This document shows positions 32,309-41,907 of a stretch of DNA of 64,000 nucleotides, piece by piece. Location of the stretch: contig JANQLK010000018.1 of the NCBI GenBank assembly GCA_028280615.1, positions 1-64,000 on the forward strand. The letters run 5' to 3'. The translations under genes were made by a program, and so were the position numbers. Below the pieces are notes generated by a model, which ran no database searches, was not told where the DNA came from, and saw only the letters and a program-made list of their open reading frames with translations. Source of the stretch: Woeseiaceae bacterium (lineage in GTDB: Bacteria; Pseudomonadota; Gammaproteobacteria; Steroidobacterales; Woeseiaceae). Every line of letters starts with the position of its first letter. The first letter of the stretch is position 1.

Positions 32309-33450
32309 CCAGAAGCCTCGCTTTCGAGCGCGCTCTGCCAGGCCGCGTCGAGCCAGCTCTGCGTGCGCAGGCTCGCCCGCATGCTGCGCTCGATCCACTC
32401 CGGGTCGCCCACCATCGCCGCGAAGTCTTCGAACATGAGCACCGAGCCGGGCTTGTCCGAGTCGATCGTCGCCTCGCGCTTGACGGCATTCGGGCCCCAG
32501 CCGCCGCGCTTGAACTGGTAGGACGCCGAGCCGTCCGGGTCCTGCGACAGGAAATTGTCCACGTTGATGACGCCGCGCCCGCCCGTGATCCTGAGGTCCA
32601 TGACGACGCCGCCCGAGTCGAAGCCGCAGTTCCACGTCGACGTCGAGCCGTCGTCGAACAGCAGCACGCCCGAGCCGCTGATCGCCGCGCCGGTTTGCTC
32701 GTCGCGCCTCAGGATCGCCTCGGCCGAGACGAGCTCGACTTCGGACGACAGGTACTCGACGGCGGCGCGCATGTTGTACCAGCCGGCGTCGCCGATCGCG
32801 CCGTAGGGCTCCAGCTCGGGGTTGTAGCGGATGTTGCCGCGGTCCGTGAGGTTGAACTGGAATGCCGAGGCGACCGACCAGGGCCAGCCGATTTCGTCCG
32901 ACATCGCGTCCTTTATGTGCGACGTGCGCGGATGGTGCGGAAAGTGCGTGCCGTCCATGAAGCCGACGCCCGCCGCCCGGCACGCGTCCGTGATGCGCTC
33001 GACCGACTCGGCCGTCGCGAACGGCTTCTCGCCGAGGACGTGCTTGCCGGCATTCGCGGCCGCGATCGAGATCTCCTCGCGGACGCTCGTCGGCGTCGCG
33101 ACGTACACGGCATCGATCACGTCCGACTCGGCCATCTCGGCCCAGGAATCGAACGCATTCGCCACACGGTGAGTCTCTGCGAACGCCTTCGCCGTCTGCA
33201 TGCGCCGGCTCGACACGGCGCCGATTGTCGCAGTGCCGGCGGCCGCGATGGAGCGCGCCATCGAGTTGGCGATCGAGCCCGTGCCCACGATGCCCCAGCG
33301 GATCGTGGCCGATGTCTGTGCGCGGCCGGCTCGCGGCCAGCCTGCGCCGAGTACACCCCCCGCGGCCGCGGCCAGCGTGCCCCCGCCGATGGCGCCTACA
33401 ACCCGGCGCCGCTGCCGGTCCACCGCGTTTTCTTCGTCAGGTTTGCTCAT
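32305..33450 (-). CDS. Tat-exported Gfo/Idh/MocA oxidoreductase
   Basis: 381 aa from ATG 33450 with SD GAGGGGAA; the frame is open upstream into the next gene. The N-terminus has a twin-arginine signal (DRQRRRVVGAIGGG, then an Ala-rich stretch ending GRAQ). The Rossmann motif WGIVGTGSIANS and the GEKPFA block define the family, whose members oxidise or rearrange sugars or related polyols with NAD(P). Tat export implies it folds with its cofactor before reaching the periplasm. It follows the psuG-like gene on the same strand with 17 bp between. Confidence 0.85.
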   Translation of the reverse strand: MSKPDEENAVDRQRRRVVGAIGGGTLAAAAGGVLGAGWPRAGRAQTSATIRWGIVGTGSIANSMARSIAAAGTATIGAVSSRRMQTAKAFAETHRVANAFDSWAEMAESDVIDAVYVATPTSVREEISIAAANAGKHVLGEKPFATAESVERITDACRAAGVGFMDGTHFPHHPRTSHIKDAMSDEIGWPWSVASAFQFNLTDRGNIRYNPELEPYGAIGDAGWYNMRAAVEYLSSEVELVSAEAILRRDEQTGAAISGSGVLLFDDGSTSTWNCGFDSGGVVMDLRITGGRGVINVDNFLSQDPDGSASYQFKRGGWGPNAVKREATIDSDKPGSVLMFEDFAAMVGDPEWIERSMRASLRTQSWLDAAWQSALESEASG

Positions 33451-33467
33451 CGTGTTCCCCTCGAGTT

Positions 33468-34376
33468 TCAGACCGGCCCGCGAGCGGCGACAGCGATCTC
33501 GGCGGCAACGCGGGCGTTGTTCACGAGCAGCGCCTTGTTGGCCGCGAGCGCACGCCCGCCGGTCAGCTCGACCAATCTCGCGAGTATCCATGGAGTTATA
33601 GCATTGCCGCGAATCCCCCGCTCGTCGGCTTCGGCCACGGCGCGCCCGATCACGCGCTCGGCTTCGTCTTCGGCCAGCGCCGCATCGGGAGGCACAGGTA
33701 CCGCGAACAGGATGCCGTTGCCCGCACCGAGCTCGCGCCAGCCGCCGAGGATGGCAGCGGCCTCGGCCGTGTCACCGGCCACGGTTGGCACCGCATGAGC
33801 GCTCGAGCGCGTGTAGAACGCCGGCAGCGTGTCGGTGCCGACGCCGACCACGGGCACGCCGTGGGTCTCGAGCACCTCGAGCGTGAGCTCGAGATCGAGA
33901 ATCGATTTGGCGCCCGCGCAGACGACCGCGACGGGCGTCCGGGCGAGTTCGGTGAGGTCCGCGGACACGTCGAACGGATGGCCGCGGTGCACGCCGCCGA
34001 TGCCGCCCGTCGCGAATATCTCGATTCCGGCCGCGTGTGCGATCAGGGCCGTCGCGCTGACCGTAAGCGATCCCGAACGGCCGAGCCCGACGACGCCGGG
34101 CAGGTCACGGCGGCTGCACTTGGCGATCGAGCCATCGTCCGTTCGTGCGAATCGTTCGAGCTCAGGGCCGTCGAGGCCGACCGTGACCCGGCCGTCGACG
34201 ACGGCCAGGATCGCCGGGCAGGCGCCGGCGTCGCGAATCGCCGCCTGCATCTCGCGCGTGACCTCGAGATTGTCGGGCCAGCCCATGCCGTGGGTAATGA
34301 CCGTCGTCTCCATCGCAACGACCGGCCGGCCGGCGTCCATGGCGTCCCGGACCTCCGCGCCAAGGTCGGGTTTCAT
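33468..34376 (-). CDS. psuG: pseudouridine-5'-phosphate glycosidase
   Basis: 302 aa. The motifs ETTVITHGMGWPDNLE, FATGGIGGVHRG, VVCAGAKSILDLE (with the Schiff-base Lys) and GNGILFAVPVP are the PsuG/IndA signature. The enzyme reversibly splits pseudouridine 5'-phosphate into uracil and ribose 5-phosphate. The usual PfkB-type pseudouridine kinase partner (PsuK) is not adjacent; the next genes are an oxidoreductase and a DUF481 protein. So the pathway is incomplete locally. Confidence 0.88.
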   Translation of the reverse strand: MKPDLGAEVRDAMDAGRPVVAMETTVITHGMGWPDNLEVTREMQAAIRDAGACPAILAVVDGRVTVGLDGPELERFARTDDGSIAKCSRRDLPGVVGLGRSGSLTVSATALIAHAAGIEIFATGGIGGVHRGHPFDVSADLTELARTPVAVVCAGAKSILDLELTLEVLETHGVPVVGVGTDTLPAFYTRSSAHAVPTVAGDTAEAAAILGGWRELGAGNGILFAVPVPPDAALAEDEAERVIGRAVAEADERGIRGNAITPWILARLVELTGGRALAANKALLVNNARVAAEIAVAARGPV

Positions 34377-34401
34377 GGCGTCAAGGCCCGTCCACGCGCC
34401 A

Positions 34402-35391
34402 TCAGTAGTCCCAGCTCAGTGCCAGCGTGATGCCCGTGTCGTTCTTGTCGTTGCCGGCCGGCGGCTGGCTGTCGTAGCGATCGTAGGCGATGACTTTGAA
34501 GTCGAAGTCGGCGATCAGGTCCAGCGACAGCGTCGCATCGAGCTGCGTGCGATAGCGGCCGCTCTGCTCGAAGTTGGGCAGGTACGTATAGCTCAGGTCG
34601 AAGTCCACCTTCGAACGCAGCCGGTACTGCGCGTTCAGCACGCCTTCGAGCGATTCCTCGGTCGGCTGGCCCGCGAAGTCCTCGGAGTTGAGCGCGGCGC
34701 CCGCGGCGAGCTGGAAGCGCTGCCGCCGGCTGTTGGTGAGCTGCCGGCCCACCGCGAGACTCAATAGCGAGCGGCCGTTGAGGTTCTGCTGCTCGTCGGA
34801 CTCGAAGGAGTAGGACGCGAATCCCCGCCAGCGATTCCTGAACTTCTGCGTATATTCCGCGCTCAGCGTGTCGCGCCTCGTGTCCTCGGCGTTGGTCTGT
34901 TCGTTGGTGATCGAGGTTGCGTCGATCGCGAACTCGAAGTTCGTGGCGTCGTAGCCGATGCCGCCGCCGAAACTGACCTGCGTCACCTGGTTGTTGCCGC
35001 GCACGATGTTCATGCCGAGATCGGTGTAGGCGTCGATCGCCTCCCAGAACGTCTCGTTGACTTCCGAAATCGAGAATACGCGGCCTGGATCGACGTCCGT
35101 CGTATCCTCCCCGACGATGTGGAGGCCGTAGTCGTCGAACGCAACCGTGCCGAGCATGCGCGTTCCGTCGAACAGCTCGACGTCGACGATCTGCGTGCCC
35201 TCGATGCTGGCGATGGCTTCCCACTCGATCGTAACGTCGTCCATGTACCGGGTGTCCACGACGAGATCCTCGCCATCGACGAGCGACAGAATCGTGCCGA
35301 TGACTACGCTGCCGTCCTTCAAGCGGATTTCGGCGGCGTGGGCGTTGGCCGTGGCGAGGAGAATGAGGATGAGAGACAGTCGGTGCGGCAT
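34402..35391 (-). CDS. DUF481 outer-membrane protein
   Basis: 329 aa from ATG 35391 (SD AAGGA); the open frame extends upstream without homology. Signal peptide MPHRLSLILILLATANAHA. The first part (EIRLKDGSVVIGTILSLVDG) is a small beta domain seen before DUF481 in many proteobacteria. From about residue 145 the amphipathic strands (SFGGGIGYDATNFEFAID to GITLALSWDY, ending in Tyr) form the salt-induced outer-membrane type barrel. It starts about 40 bp from a repeat element of the neighbouring island. Confidence 0.8.
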   Translation of the reverse strand: MPHRLSLILILLATANAHAAEIRLKDGSVVIGTILSLVDGEDLVVDTRYMDDVTIEWEAIASIEGTQIVDVELFDGTRMLGTVAFDDYGLHIVGEDTTDVDPGRVFSISEVNETFWEAIDAYTDLGMNIVRGNNQVTQVSFGGGIGYDATNFEFAIDATSITNEQTNAEDTRRDTLSAEYTQKFRNRWRGFASYSFESDEQQNLNGRSLLSLAVGRQLTNSRRQRFQLAAGAALNSEDFAGQPTEESLEGVLNAQYRLRSKVDFDLSYTYLPNFEQSGRYRTQLDATLSLDLIADFDFKVIAYDRYDSQPPAGNDKNDTGITLALSWDY

Positions 35392-35433
35392 CGATACGTC
35401 CTTATGTTGCCCCTGAGGCGATGGCTGTGGTCC

Positions 35434-35512
35434 TTGCCGTTTGCGGGACGAGGCTATCCGGACACGAGCGGCGGCCGGCCTCGGGGAAGCGCGCATTCTA
35501 GCGGCAAACGGA
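35434..35512 (+). repeat. 79-bp island-edge element, copy A
   Basis: Matches 43574-43652 at 78 of 79 positions by eye, in the same orientation. The ends carry an inverted repeat: CCGTTTGC (35437-35444) and GCAAACGG (35504-35511). The core is GC-rich and non-coding. It could be a small palindromic mobile unit (MITE or REP-like) or the duplicated edge of the RHS locus. Confidence 0.7.
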
Positions 35513-35878
35513 AGCGGGGCCGACTTCGGCAACTGCCGCCGCATCGCGAATGCAATCAGGTTACGCGCATATTGCGAAGGCTGTGCAGGTGCGCGGCATG
35601 CTCGCGGCGGATATCGAGGTCACTATTGATCCATTCGTGCCAATAGTGGCAGTGCTTTCGGGTGGCCTACCGGGATCGGAAAACCAGGTGCAAGCCGGTC
35701 ATGACTACACCTGTCCGGGACGAAGGCAAAGAAGAATCTCGACTCGGTTTGGCGCGGTCCGGGAAATCAACGACTTGCCGTTGACGGGCTCCGAAGTCTT
35801 AGCAGCCTGTGCGTGAAAACGCGCAAATAAAATGAAAAATCCACTGGAAAAATCGTATCAAGTTTTTTTAGCTCACAT

Positions 35879-35907
35879 TTGACGGCGCGCACGTAAGGCG
35901 CTATCAA
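35879..35907 (+). promoter_or_regulatory. candidate sigma70 promoter of the RHS gene
   Basis: TTGACG (35879-35884), a 17-nt spacer, then TATCAA (35902-35907): 5 of 6 and 4 of 6 to consensus. It lies about 70 nt before the RHS start codon and just downstream of an A/T-rich tract that could act as an UP element. Confidence 0.4.
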
Positions 35908-35977
35908 GCCGTAAATCCGACCTAACGGCAGCGATGCCCGACGCCGCATCGCTGCTCAAGCGCCCGAGGAGAGAACC

Positions 35978-38900
35978 ATGCCGCCAGTGTTTCGCCTGAT
36001 GCTCGCCGTCTTGCTGATCAGCGCGACTTTGTCGCCACAGGACGCCGGCGCGGACGGCTGCCCGGCGAACCTGAACCTCGGCCCCGAGTGGTCCTGCATG
36101 TCGCCCGTGGCGACGGATTTCCATTATGTCGCGATTTGTGCCGTGCCGAACATAGGTTTCAACTCCGAGCAGGACGCCTACGCCTACGAATGGGCGTATT
36201 CTTCCTCTGTGGGAAGTACACCGGGATGTCCTGCGCCGTCCGTGACACGGTTACGCTGGGCCGACAACGAGATGCGCACCTGGGATTTTCGTTACTCCTG
36301 CAAGGGTCCTTATGCCGCCCTCTTTCCGGATATCGACCGCGAAATCGAGGTTGAGAACTACTCGCTGTACGAACGGACGACGTACGATGCGAGCTGTGCA
36401 CCGGTTTTGACAACGGTGACGCTCGCGAAACGATTTCGTGAAGCTATTTGCCCGACCGGCTACAGATTCTATGCGGGAACGATCTGCCGCGTCGCAGACT
36501 CGCAGACCAATCTCGCCAAAAACCTGGGTGATGCATGCCCAAAGAAAGGGGAGTGCGTTGCCGGCAATCCGATCAACGTCGGCGTCGGCAACAAGTTCCA
36601 GAAAGAGCGCGATTTTCAAGGCTCGGGCCCTAATCCGCTGAGCTTCGAGCGGTATTACAACAGCGCCGCCGGCGTCGACAACTCGGCGAACGGCTTGTAT
36701 CGCTTCGGGGCGAGCGGCGCGGTTACCGTGCGCTCGTATTTCAACCCCGAACAGGACGAAGGCCCGAAGGTGATCGTGCCTGACGCGATCGGGGTTAGCT
36801 GGCGGCACACCTACCAGCGTGCCGTCGTTCTGCGATCGAACTCGCTGATTCGCAACGCCATGCTGTATCGGCAGGACGGCCGGATTCTCACGTTTACCGA
36901 GAACGGGGCATCCTGGACGAGCGATGCAGACATCGTCTACGAGCTTACCGAGCTGTTGAGCGGCGGCCAGACGGTGGGCTGGGAAGTCCGCACGCCGTCG
37001 GATACGACCGAGACCTATTCGGTGGATGGCAGACTGCTGTCGATCGAGGACCGCGCGGGCCTGACTCAGACGCTTGGCTATGACACGGCAGGTCGGCTCG
37101 CGACGGTCACAGACCATTTCGGCCGTCAATTGACCTTCGACTACGCGGCCGACCCGCAGGCCGGCGTGGGGTGGTATGAGGACCCTTCGCTGATGTCGAG
37201 AATCGTGTCCATGACCGATCCGATGGGTGGCGTCTACCAGTTTGGCTACGACGCGGTGGGCAATCTCATCAAAGTGATCTATCCGGACCTGTCGGAGCGG
37301 AAGTACAGCTACGGCGACTCGGGCTTTCACTACGTGCTGACCGGCATTATCGATGGCAACGATGAGACCTACGCGACGTACGGATACGATGCCTACGGTC
37401 GGGCCCGTTTCTCCTACCACGGTATCGGCAATGAAGTAAGCGGACGGGTTGACGTCAGCTATAATTCGAACCATGCGTTCCTTCACTCGAGTGGCACCAT
37501 CACCTACGGTGCCGGCACTCCCGAGGCCTACACGCAGACGACCCAGTTCACAACGGTAACGTCCAGGAACCTGACCTCGTACTCCGTTCGTGACGGTGAG
37601 CAGCAATCGTTCGCTTACGATACTAACGGCAACGTCCAGCGAGTCACGGACTGGAACGGCACCAGGACCTATCGCGAATACAATTCGCGAAACCTGCCGA
37701 CGCTGATTCGCGAGGCCGAAGGCACGGCCGTCGAACGCGACACGACGATTACCTGGGAATCGAACTACCGCCTGCGCGACGTCGTCACCGAGCCGCAGCG
37801 CACGATCGACTACGACTACTACGCTAACGGCGATCTGCAGAAGGTTACGATCACGTCGACCAATCCGGCCGCGAGCGAAGACGCATCCACCGACGGCAAC
37901 CGCAATCGCGTCTGGCAATACCAATACAACGCATACGGCCAGGTCACGAGCATCGACGGTCCGCGCGTGGACGTCGCGGACGTCACGACGCTCGGCTACT
38001 ACGATGACCCGGCCTGCCCATCGGGCAACGGCGAGTGCGGGCAGCTCGCGTATATCGTCGACGCCGCGGGCAATCGTACCGACTTCAACGAGTACTATCC
38101 GGACGGCAAGCTGAAAAAGTCGACGGACCCGAATGGCCTCGTCACCGACTACGAGTACGACCCGCGCCGCCGCCTGACCAGGACAAGCGTGGCGGATGGC
38201 GTCGATACGCGCGTTACGACGTACACCTACGATGGCGCCGGACTGCTCGACATCGTCACCATGCCCGGTGGCCTCGTGCTCGACTACGACTGGACCAGTG
38301 CGCATCTGCTCAAGTCGGTCCAGGACGGCCTCGGCAACCGCATCGAGTACCGCTACGACGCGCATGGCCGGCGAACCGCGGAGGACGTCAGGGACGGTTC
38401 GGGCACGCTGCAGCGCAACATGGAAACGGTGTTCGACAACTTCGGCTTCGTCGACAGCATCACCTCGGGCAGCTTCCTGACGGACTACAGTTTCGACTCC
38501 GAAGGCAACCTGCTGGCTGTCGTCGATCCCGACCAGAACACAACGACGAGCGCGTCCGATGCACTGGGTCGCGTGGCGCTCGTCACTGACGCGCTGACCA
38601 ACCCGACTCAGTACGAGTACGACACGCAGGACAATCTGCTGCGCGTGATTGCGCCGAACGGCACGACAACGGACTACGAGTACGACGGGCTCGGCAACGT
38701 CGATTTCGAAGACAGCGCCGACCGCGGATTGATCGACTTCGACTACGACGATGCCGGCAACCTGACGCGACATACGGATGCTCGCGGCAAGGTCACGGAA
38801 AACACCTACGATGCGCTGAATCGCCTGACCGGGATCGAACTCGACAATGGCGACCTTATCTCGCTGGAATACGACGTTGGGACAAACGCGCGCGGGCGCC

Positions 38901-41185
38901 TTACGCGAATAACCGACACGAGCGGCGAGACTCGTTTCGAGTACAACGCGTTCGGCCAGGTAACGAAGAAGACGCAGGCCATCGGCGGCGTCACGCTGGA
39001 TGTGGTCTACGGCTACGACGCGGACGGCCGGCTAGCGTCCATGACCTATCCGTCGGGCCGGGTGGTGAGCTACACCTACAATGCCCATCTGCCGGACAGC
39101 CTGAGCCTCGATTCGATCCCGATACTGACGCTCGCGACCTATGAGCCCTTCGGTCCGGCCGTCGGCTGGAGCTGGGGCAACGGCTCTGGGATGAGCCGCG
39201 CCTTTGACAGCCGCGGGCTCATGAGTTCGCAGACTCTCGCGGGAGACCCTCGCACGCTGAGCTACAGCGACAACGGCGAGTTGACGGGTCTGGTCGATAG
39301 CCGCAACAACCTGGGATTCGGTTACGACCCCACCGGCCGCCTCGAGACGTTCACGCCATCCGGACTGTCCGGCCTGATCGGACAGGACTTCAGCTACGAC
39401 GGCAACGGCAACCGGGAGACGCTGACCGAGCAGACGGTGGAGTATGACTACGTCGTCGGCCCGCCGCGCCCCACGCTCGTGCTGGCGCCGGTCGGCTCGC
39501 CGGATACGACCATCATCGACTCGGTCAGCGTTACCGCGGAAACGTTCGACTGGACCGTAACGATGCCGGCCACGCCCGGCGAGTACGAGTTCCGGCTGTT
39601 CGATACCGACGGCACGACGCGGCTTGCGACCAGCGATTCGGTGAGGGTGCAGGCCGTGCCGGCGGCGCAGTCGCCGGAGGTAATCCTGAGCGTCATCCAG
39701 GTCGAGGGCAGCGCGTGGGTGACGGCGACACTGACGGGCGGTCCGGGCAACGCGCAAGACTGGCTCGGTATCTCACCGGTCGGCAGTTCCAGCACGAGCT
39801 ACCGCGCCTGGACCTACGTCGGTTCGGGCCAGACGTCTGCCGTCTGGACGACGACGGTGGGCTTTGCGCCGGGTGACTACGAGTGGCGGCTGTATGAGAA
39901 CAACGGCTACACCATTCTCGCGCAGAGCGAGCCGCTGTCGATTTTTGCCTCGCCCCCGCCGTGCGGTGTGCCACCGTGCCTCGACGCCCTGTCAGCCGCC
40001 GTGCGCCCGGCCACGTCGGTGGACGCGCGTGCCGAGGTAGCGCCGCTGACGTACACCAACCGCCTTTCGAGCACCTCAGGCCCGGTAGCGAAGAGCTACA
40101 GCTACGATGCGGCAGGTAACGTAATCTCGGACGGAGTTCATAGCTACGGCTATGACGATCGTGGCAGGCTGGTGAGTGTCGATGCGGGTCTGGCGAGCTA
40201 CGAGCACAACGGCCAGGGCCAGCGGGTGAAGAAGACCGTATCGGGCACGAGCCGGCTGTACGTGTACGACGAGTCGGGGCGGGTGATCGGCGAGTACGAT
40301 GCGAGCGGCACGGTGATTGCGGAGCACGGCTGGTTCGACGGTGCGCCGGTGGTGGTGTTCGATGCGACGTCGGCGTACTACGTGCACACGGATCACCTGG
40401 GCACGCCACGGGCGATCACGGACGGCGGCACGGTGCTGTGGCGCTGGGAGTCGCGGCCGTTTGGTGAGGATCTGGCGGATGAGGATGTGGATGGGGACGG
40501 GGTGCTGTTCGAGTACGGGTTGAGGTTTCCGGGGCAGGTTTATGATGCGGAGACGGGGCTGCATTACAACTACTACCGCACCTATGATCCGAGTACGGGA
40601 CGCTACCTCGAATCCGACCCCATTGGCTTGAACGGTGGGCTCAATACGTATGCTTACGTCGGAAATATGCCTACAACGTACAGCGATCGTTTTGGTTTGT
40701 TACCAAGCGACTACGATGCTGCGGAGCAAATAGTTCGGAAGTACTCAGACGCAATTGGGGTCAACACACCTGACAGATACGGGATCGGTCTATCAGACAG
40801 GTACGCCGCAATAGAGGCCAAGGGCGAAACGGACTTGTCCGACAAGGATCGTCCCGTGAAGATTCACGAACGCTACTATGAGAAATGCCTAAGCGACGCG
40901 CAAGCAAATGAGCTTCTAGAGACTTACATCCATGAGACAATTCACTTCAATCAGTCTAGGTTAGAGCGTCTTCTCATGAGGCATTTTCAAGATGACCCGA
41001 TCGAGGGTAGCGGTAGTGGAATCGGTGACCGCATCCACGATAGTGTTTACAGGCAATCGGGAGCGTACGCGCTTATGCTGAACAGGGAGTTTCAGGCTCT
41101 TCGACGCGAGCTGTTCAACAAAAACAGAGAAGATTACTTGGATCCGGAATGGGGGTACCCGGAGGCTTGCGGATGCTTGGACTAG
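35978..41185 (+). CDS. secreted RHS/YD-repeat polymorphic toxin with HExxH tip
   Basis: 1735 aa; signal peptide MPPVFRLMLAVLLISATLS; SD GAGGAGA. A DUF6531-type start (NPINVGVGNKFQKERDF, about 200) leads into YD repeats (about 340-1150). Two Ig-like repeats are inserted at about 1161-1322. The RHS core follows (about 1360-1573), with YYVHTDHLGTPRAITDG, YNYYRTYDPSTGRYLESDPIGL and the junction YSDRFGL. The 162-residue tip after the junction is AT-richer than the rest and contains HETIH (1652-1656, an HExxH zinc motif) and a later REFQA that could supply the third ligand. This is the layout of a polymorphic toxin with a metallopeptidase-like effector. The gene overlaps the next one by 13 bp. Confidence 0.85.
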   Translation: MPPVFRLMLAVLLISATLSPQDAGADGCPANLNLGPEWSCMSPVATDFHYVAICAVPNIGFNSEQDAYAYEWAYSSSVGSTPGCPAPSVTRLRWADNEMRTWDFRYSCKGPYAALFPDIDREIEVENYSLYERTTYDASCAPVLTTVTLAKRFREAICPTGYRFYAGTICRVADSQTNLAKNLGDACPKKGECVAGNPINVGVGNKFQKERDFQGSGPNPLSFERYYNSAAGVDNSANGLYRFGASGAVTVRSYFNPEQDEGPKVIVPDAIGVSWRHTYQRAVVLRSNSLIRNAMLYRQDGRILTFTENGASWTSDADIVYELTELLSGGQTVGWEVRTPSDTTETYSVDGRLLSIEDRAGLTQTLGYDTAGRLATVTDHFGRQLTFDYAADPQAGVGWYEDPSLMSRIVSMTDPMGGVYQFGYDAVGNLIKVIYPDLSERKYSYGDSGFHYVLTGIIDGNDETYATYGYDAYGRARFSYHGIGNEVSGRVDVSYNSNHAFLHSSGTITYGAGTPEAYTQTTQFTTVTSRNLTSYSVRDGEQQSFAYDTNGNVQRVTDWNGTRTYREYNSRNLPTLIREAEGTAVERDTTITWESNYRLRDVVTEPQRTIDYDYYANGDLQKVTITSTNPAASEDASTDGNRNRVWQYQYNAYGQVTSIDGPRVDVADVTTLGYYDDPACPSGNGECGQLAYIVDAAGNRTDFNEYYPDGKLKKSTDPNGLVTDYEYDPRRRLTRTSVADGVDTRVTTYTYDGAGLLDIVTMPGGLVLDYDWTSAHLLKSVQDGLGNRIEYRYDAHGRRTAEDVRDGSGTLQRNMETVFDNFGFVDSITSGSFLTDYSFDSEGNLLAVVDPDQNTTTSASDALGRVALVTDALTNPTQYEYDTQDNLLRVIAPNGTTTDYEYDGLGNVDFEDSADRGLIDFDYDDAGNLTRHTDARGKVTENTYDALNRLTGIELDNGDLISLEYDVGTNARGRLTRITDTSGETRFEYNAFGQVTKKTQAIGGVTLDVVYGYDADGRLASMTYPSGRVVSYTYNAHLPDSLSLDSIPILTLATYEPFGPAVGWSWGNGSGMSRAFDSRGLMSSQTLAGDPRTLSYSDNGELTGLVDSRNNLGFGYDPTGRLETFTPSGLSGLIGQDFSYDGNGNRETLTEQTVEYDYVVGPPRPTLVLAPVGSPDTTIIDSVSVTAETFDWTVTMPATPGEYEFRLFDTDGTTRLATSDSVRVQAVPAAQSPEVILSVIQVEGSAWVTATLTGGPGNAQDWLGISPVGSSSTSYRAWTYVGSGQTSAVWTTTVGFAPGDYEWRLYENNGYTILAQSEPLSIFASPPPCGVPPCLDALSAAVRPATSVDARAEVAPLTYTNRLSSTSGPVAKSYSYDAAGNVISDGVHSYGYDDRGRLVSVDAGLASYEHNGQGQRVKKTVSGTSRLYVYDESGRVIGEYDASGTVIAEHGWFDGAPVVVFDATSAYYVHTDHLGTPRAITDGGTVLWRWESRPFGEDLADEDVDGDGVLFEYGLRFPGQVYDAETGLHYNYYRTYDPSTGRYLESDPIGLNGGLNTYAYVGNMPTTYSDRFGLLPSDYDAAEQIVRKYSDAIGVNTPDRYGIGLSDRYAAIEAKGETDLSDKDRPVKIHERYYEKCLSDAQANELLETYIHETIHFNQSRLERLLMRHFQDDPIEGSGSGIGDRIHDSVYRQSGAYALMLNREFQALRRELFNKNREDYLDPEWGYPEACGCLD

Positions 41186-41619
41186 ATACAGTACTGCGAG
41201 CGTGCCTCCTGATCTTGCTGGTGGTACTCGGAGCCTGTTCCGATCAACTATCTCAGGAAGCGCTGTCTGAGCACCACAAGACTTGGACTGAGGCAGAGAT
41301 TTCTGACTATTCGTATGATCTTGTCAAGTCGTGTTACTGCGAAGGTTCGGGAAAGACGATAAGTGTTGTCGTCGAGGATGGGCTTGTCATCACCGCAAAC
41401 TATTCCGATTGGTCCGATGCCACTGAGTCCCCCAGAGGGATGACGGTTTCTGAAGTATTCGATCTACTCAGATCATCGACTTCTGACGACGATGTTAAGG
41501 TCTCGGCTAGTTTTTCTGAGGATTTTTCTGTCCCACTAGACGTTTCAATCAAGCATAAATCCGCTATAGACTTGGACGTGTTGATCGAACTACGAAATTT
41601 CTCGGCGAACGGGGGATGA
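41173..41619 (+). CDS. DUF6174-like lipoprotein, candidate immunity protein
   Basis: 148 aa from ATG 41173 (SD GGAGG at 41161-41165); an upstream in-frame start at 41149 would break the signal sequence. The N-terminus is a lipoprotein signal ending VVLGAC. The mature part has the pattern W...I.DYSYDLVKSCYCEG...VVVEDG, resembling DUF6174 proteins. It overlaps the RHS gene by 13 bp and is equally low in GC, so it was probably acquired together with the tip. Being a lipoprotein directly after an HExxH tip, it is the natural immunity candidate, acting in the periplasm. This is inference from position. Confidence 0.6.
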   Translation: MLGLDTVLRACLLILLVVLGACSDQLSQEALSEHHKTWTEAEISDYSYDLVKSCYCEGSGKTISVVVEDGLVITANYSDWSDATESPRGMTVSEVFDLLRSSTSDDDVKVSASFSEDFSVPLDVSIKHKSAIDLDVLIELRNFSANGG

Positions 41620-41662
41620 TTTGATAGGCGCACGCCCGATCTAATGATTTCTTGCGCTTTTT

Positions 41663-41833
41663 CACTACAACTATTTCAGGACGTATGATCCGAGCAGCGG
41701 GAGATGTTTGGAGAGTGATCCGATCTGGTTAATTGGTGGTCTGAATACCTACGACTACGGTCTGGCAAATCCGTTGATGTACGACGACGTTTCGGCCTAT
41801 ATCCCGGCGAGGGTGATTTCATTCGGTGTTTGA
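41663..41833 (+). pseudogene. orphan RHS core/junction remnant
   Basis: An open stretch of 56 codons without a start, beginning HYNYFRTYDPSSGRCLESDP and continuing GGLNTYDYGLANPLMYDDVS before running off the family and stopping at 41831. It matches the conserved end of the RHS core in the main protein (YNYYRTYDPSTGRYLESDPIGL). A Cys replaces Tyr in the GRYLESDP block, and IWLI replaces IGLN. The downstream tip lies in another frame, so this cassette is broken. Confidence 0.7.
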
Positions 41834-41907
41834 CCATGTAGGGCGATATACGACCCTAAAACTGCTTCGCGAAGCTCCTGTACGACATAGGCGATAGTGT
41901 CGTCAGC

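Larger units (their letters stand above)
35392..35977. other. 586-bp gene-free region between divergent DUF481 and RHS genes
   Basis: Holds copy A of the 79-bp element (35434-35512) and the candidate RHS promoter. From about 35820 it becomes AT-rich (A-runs and a 7-T run near 35863). No supported gene is present; the short open frames here have no ribosome sites. Confidence 0.5.
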
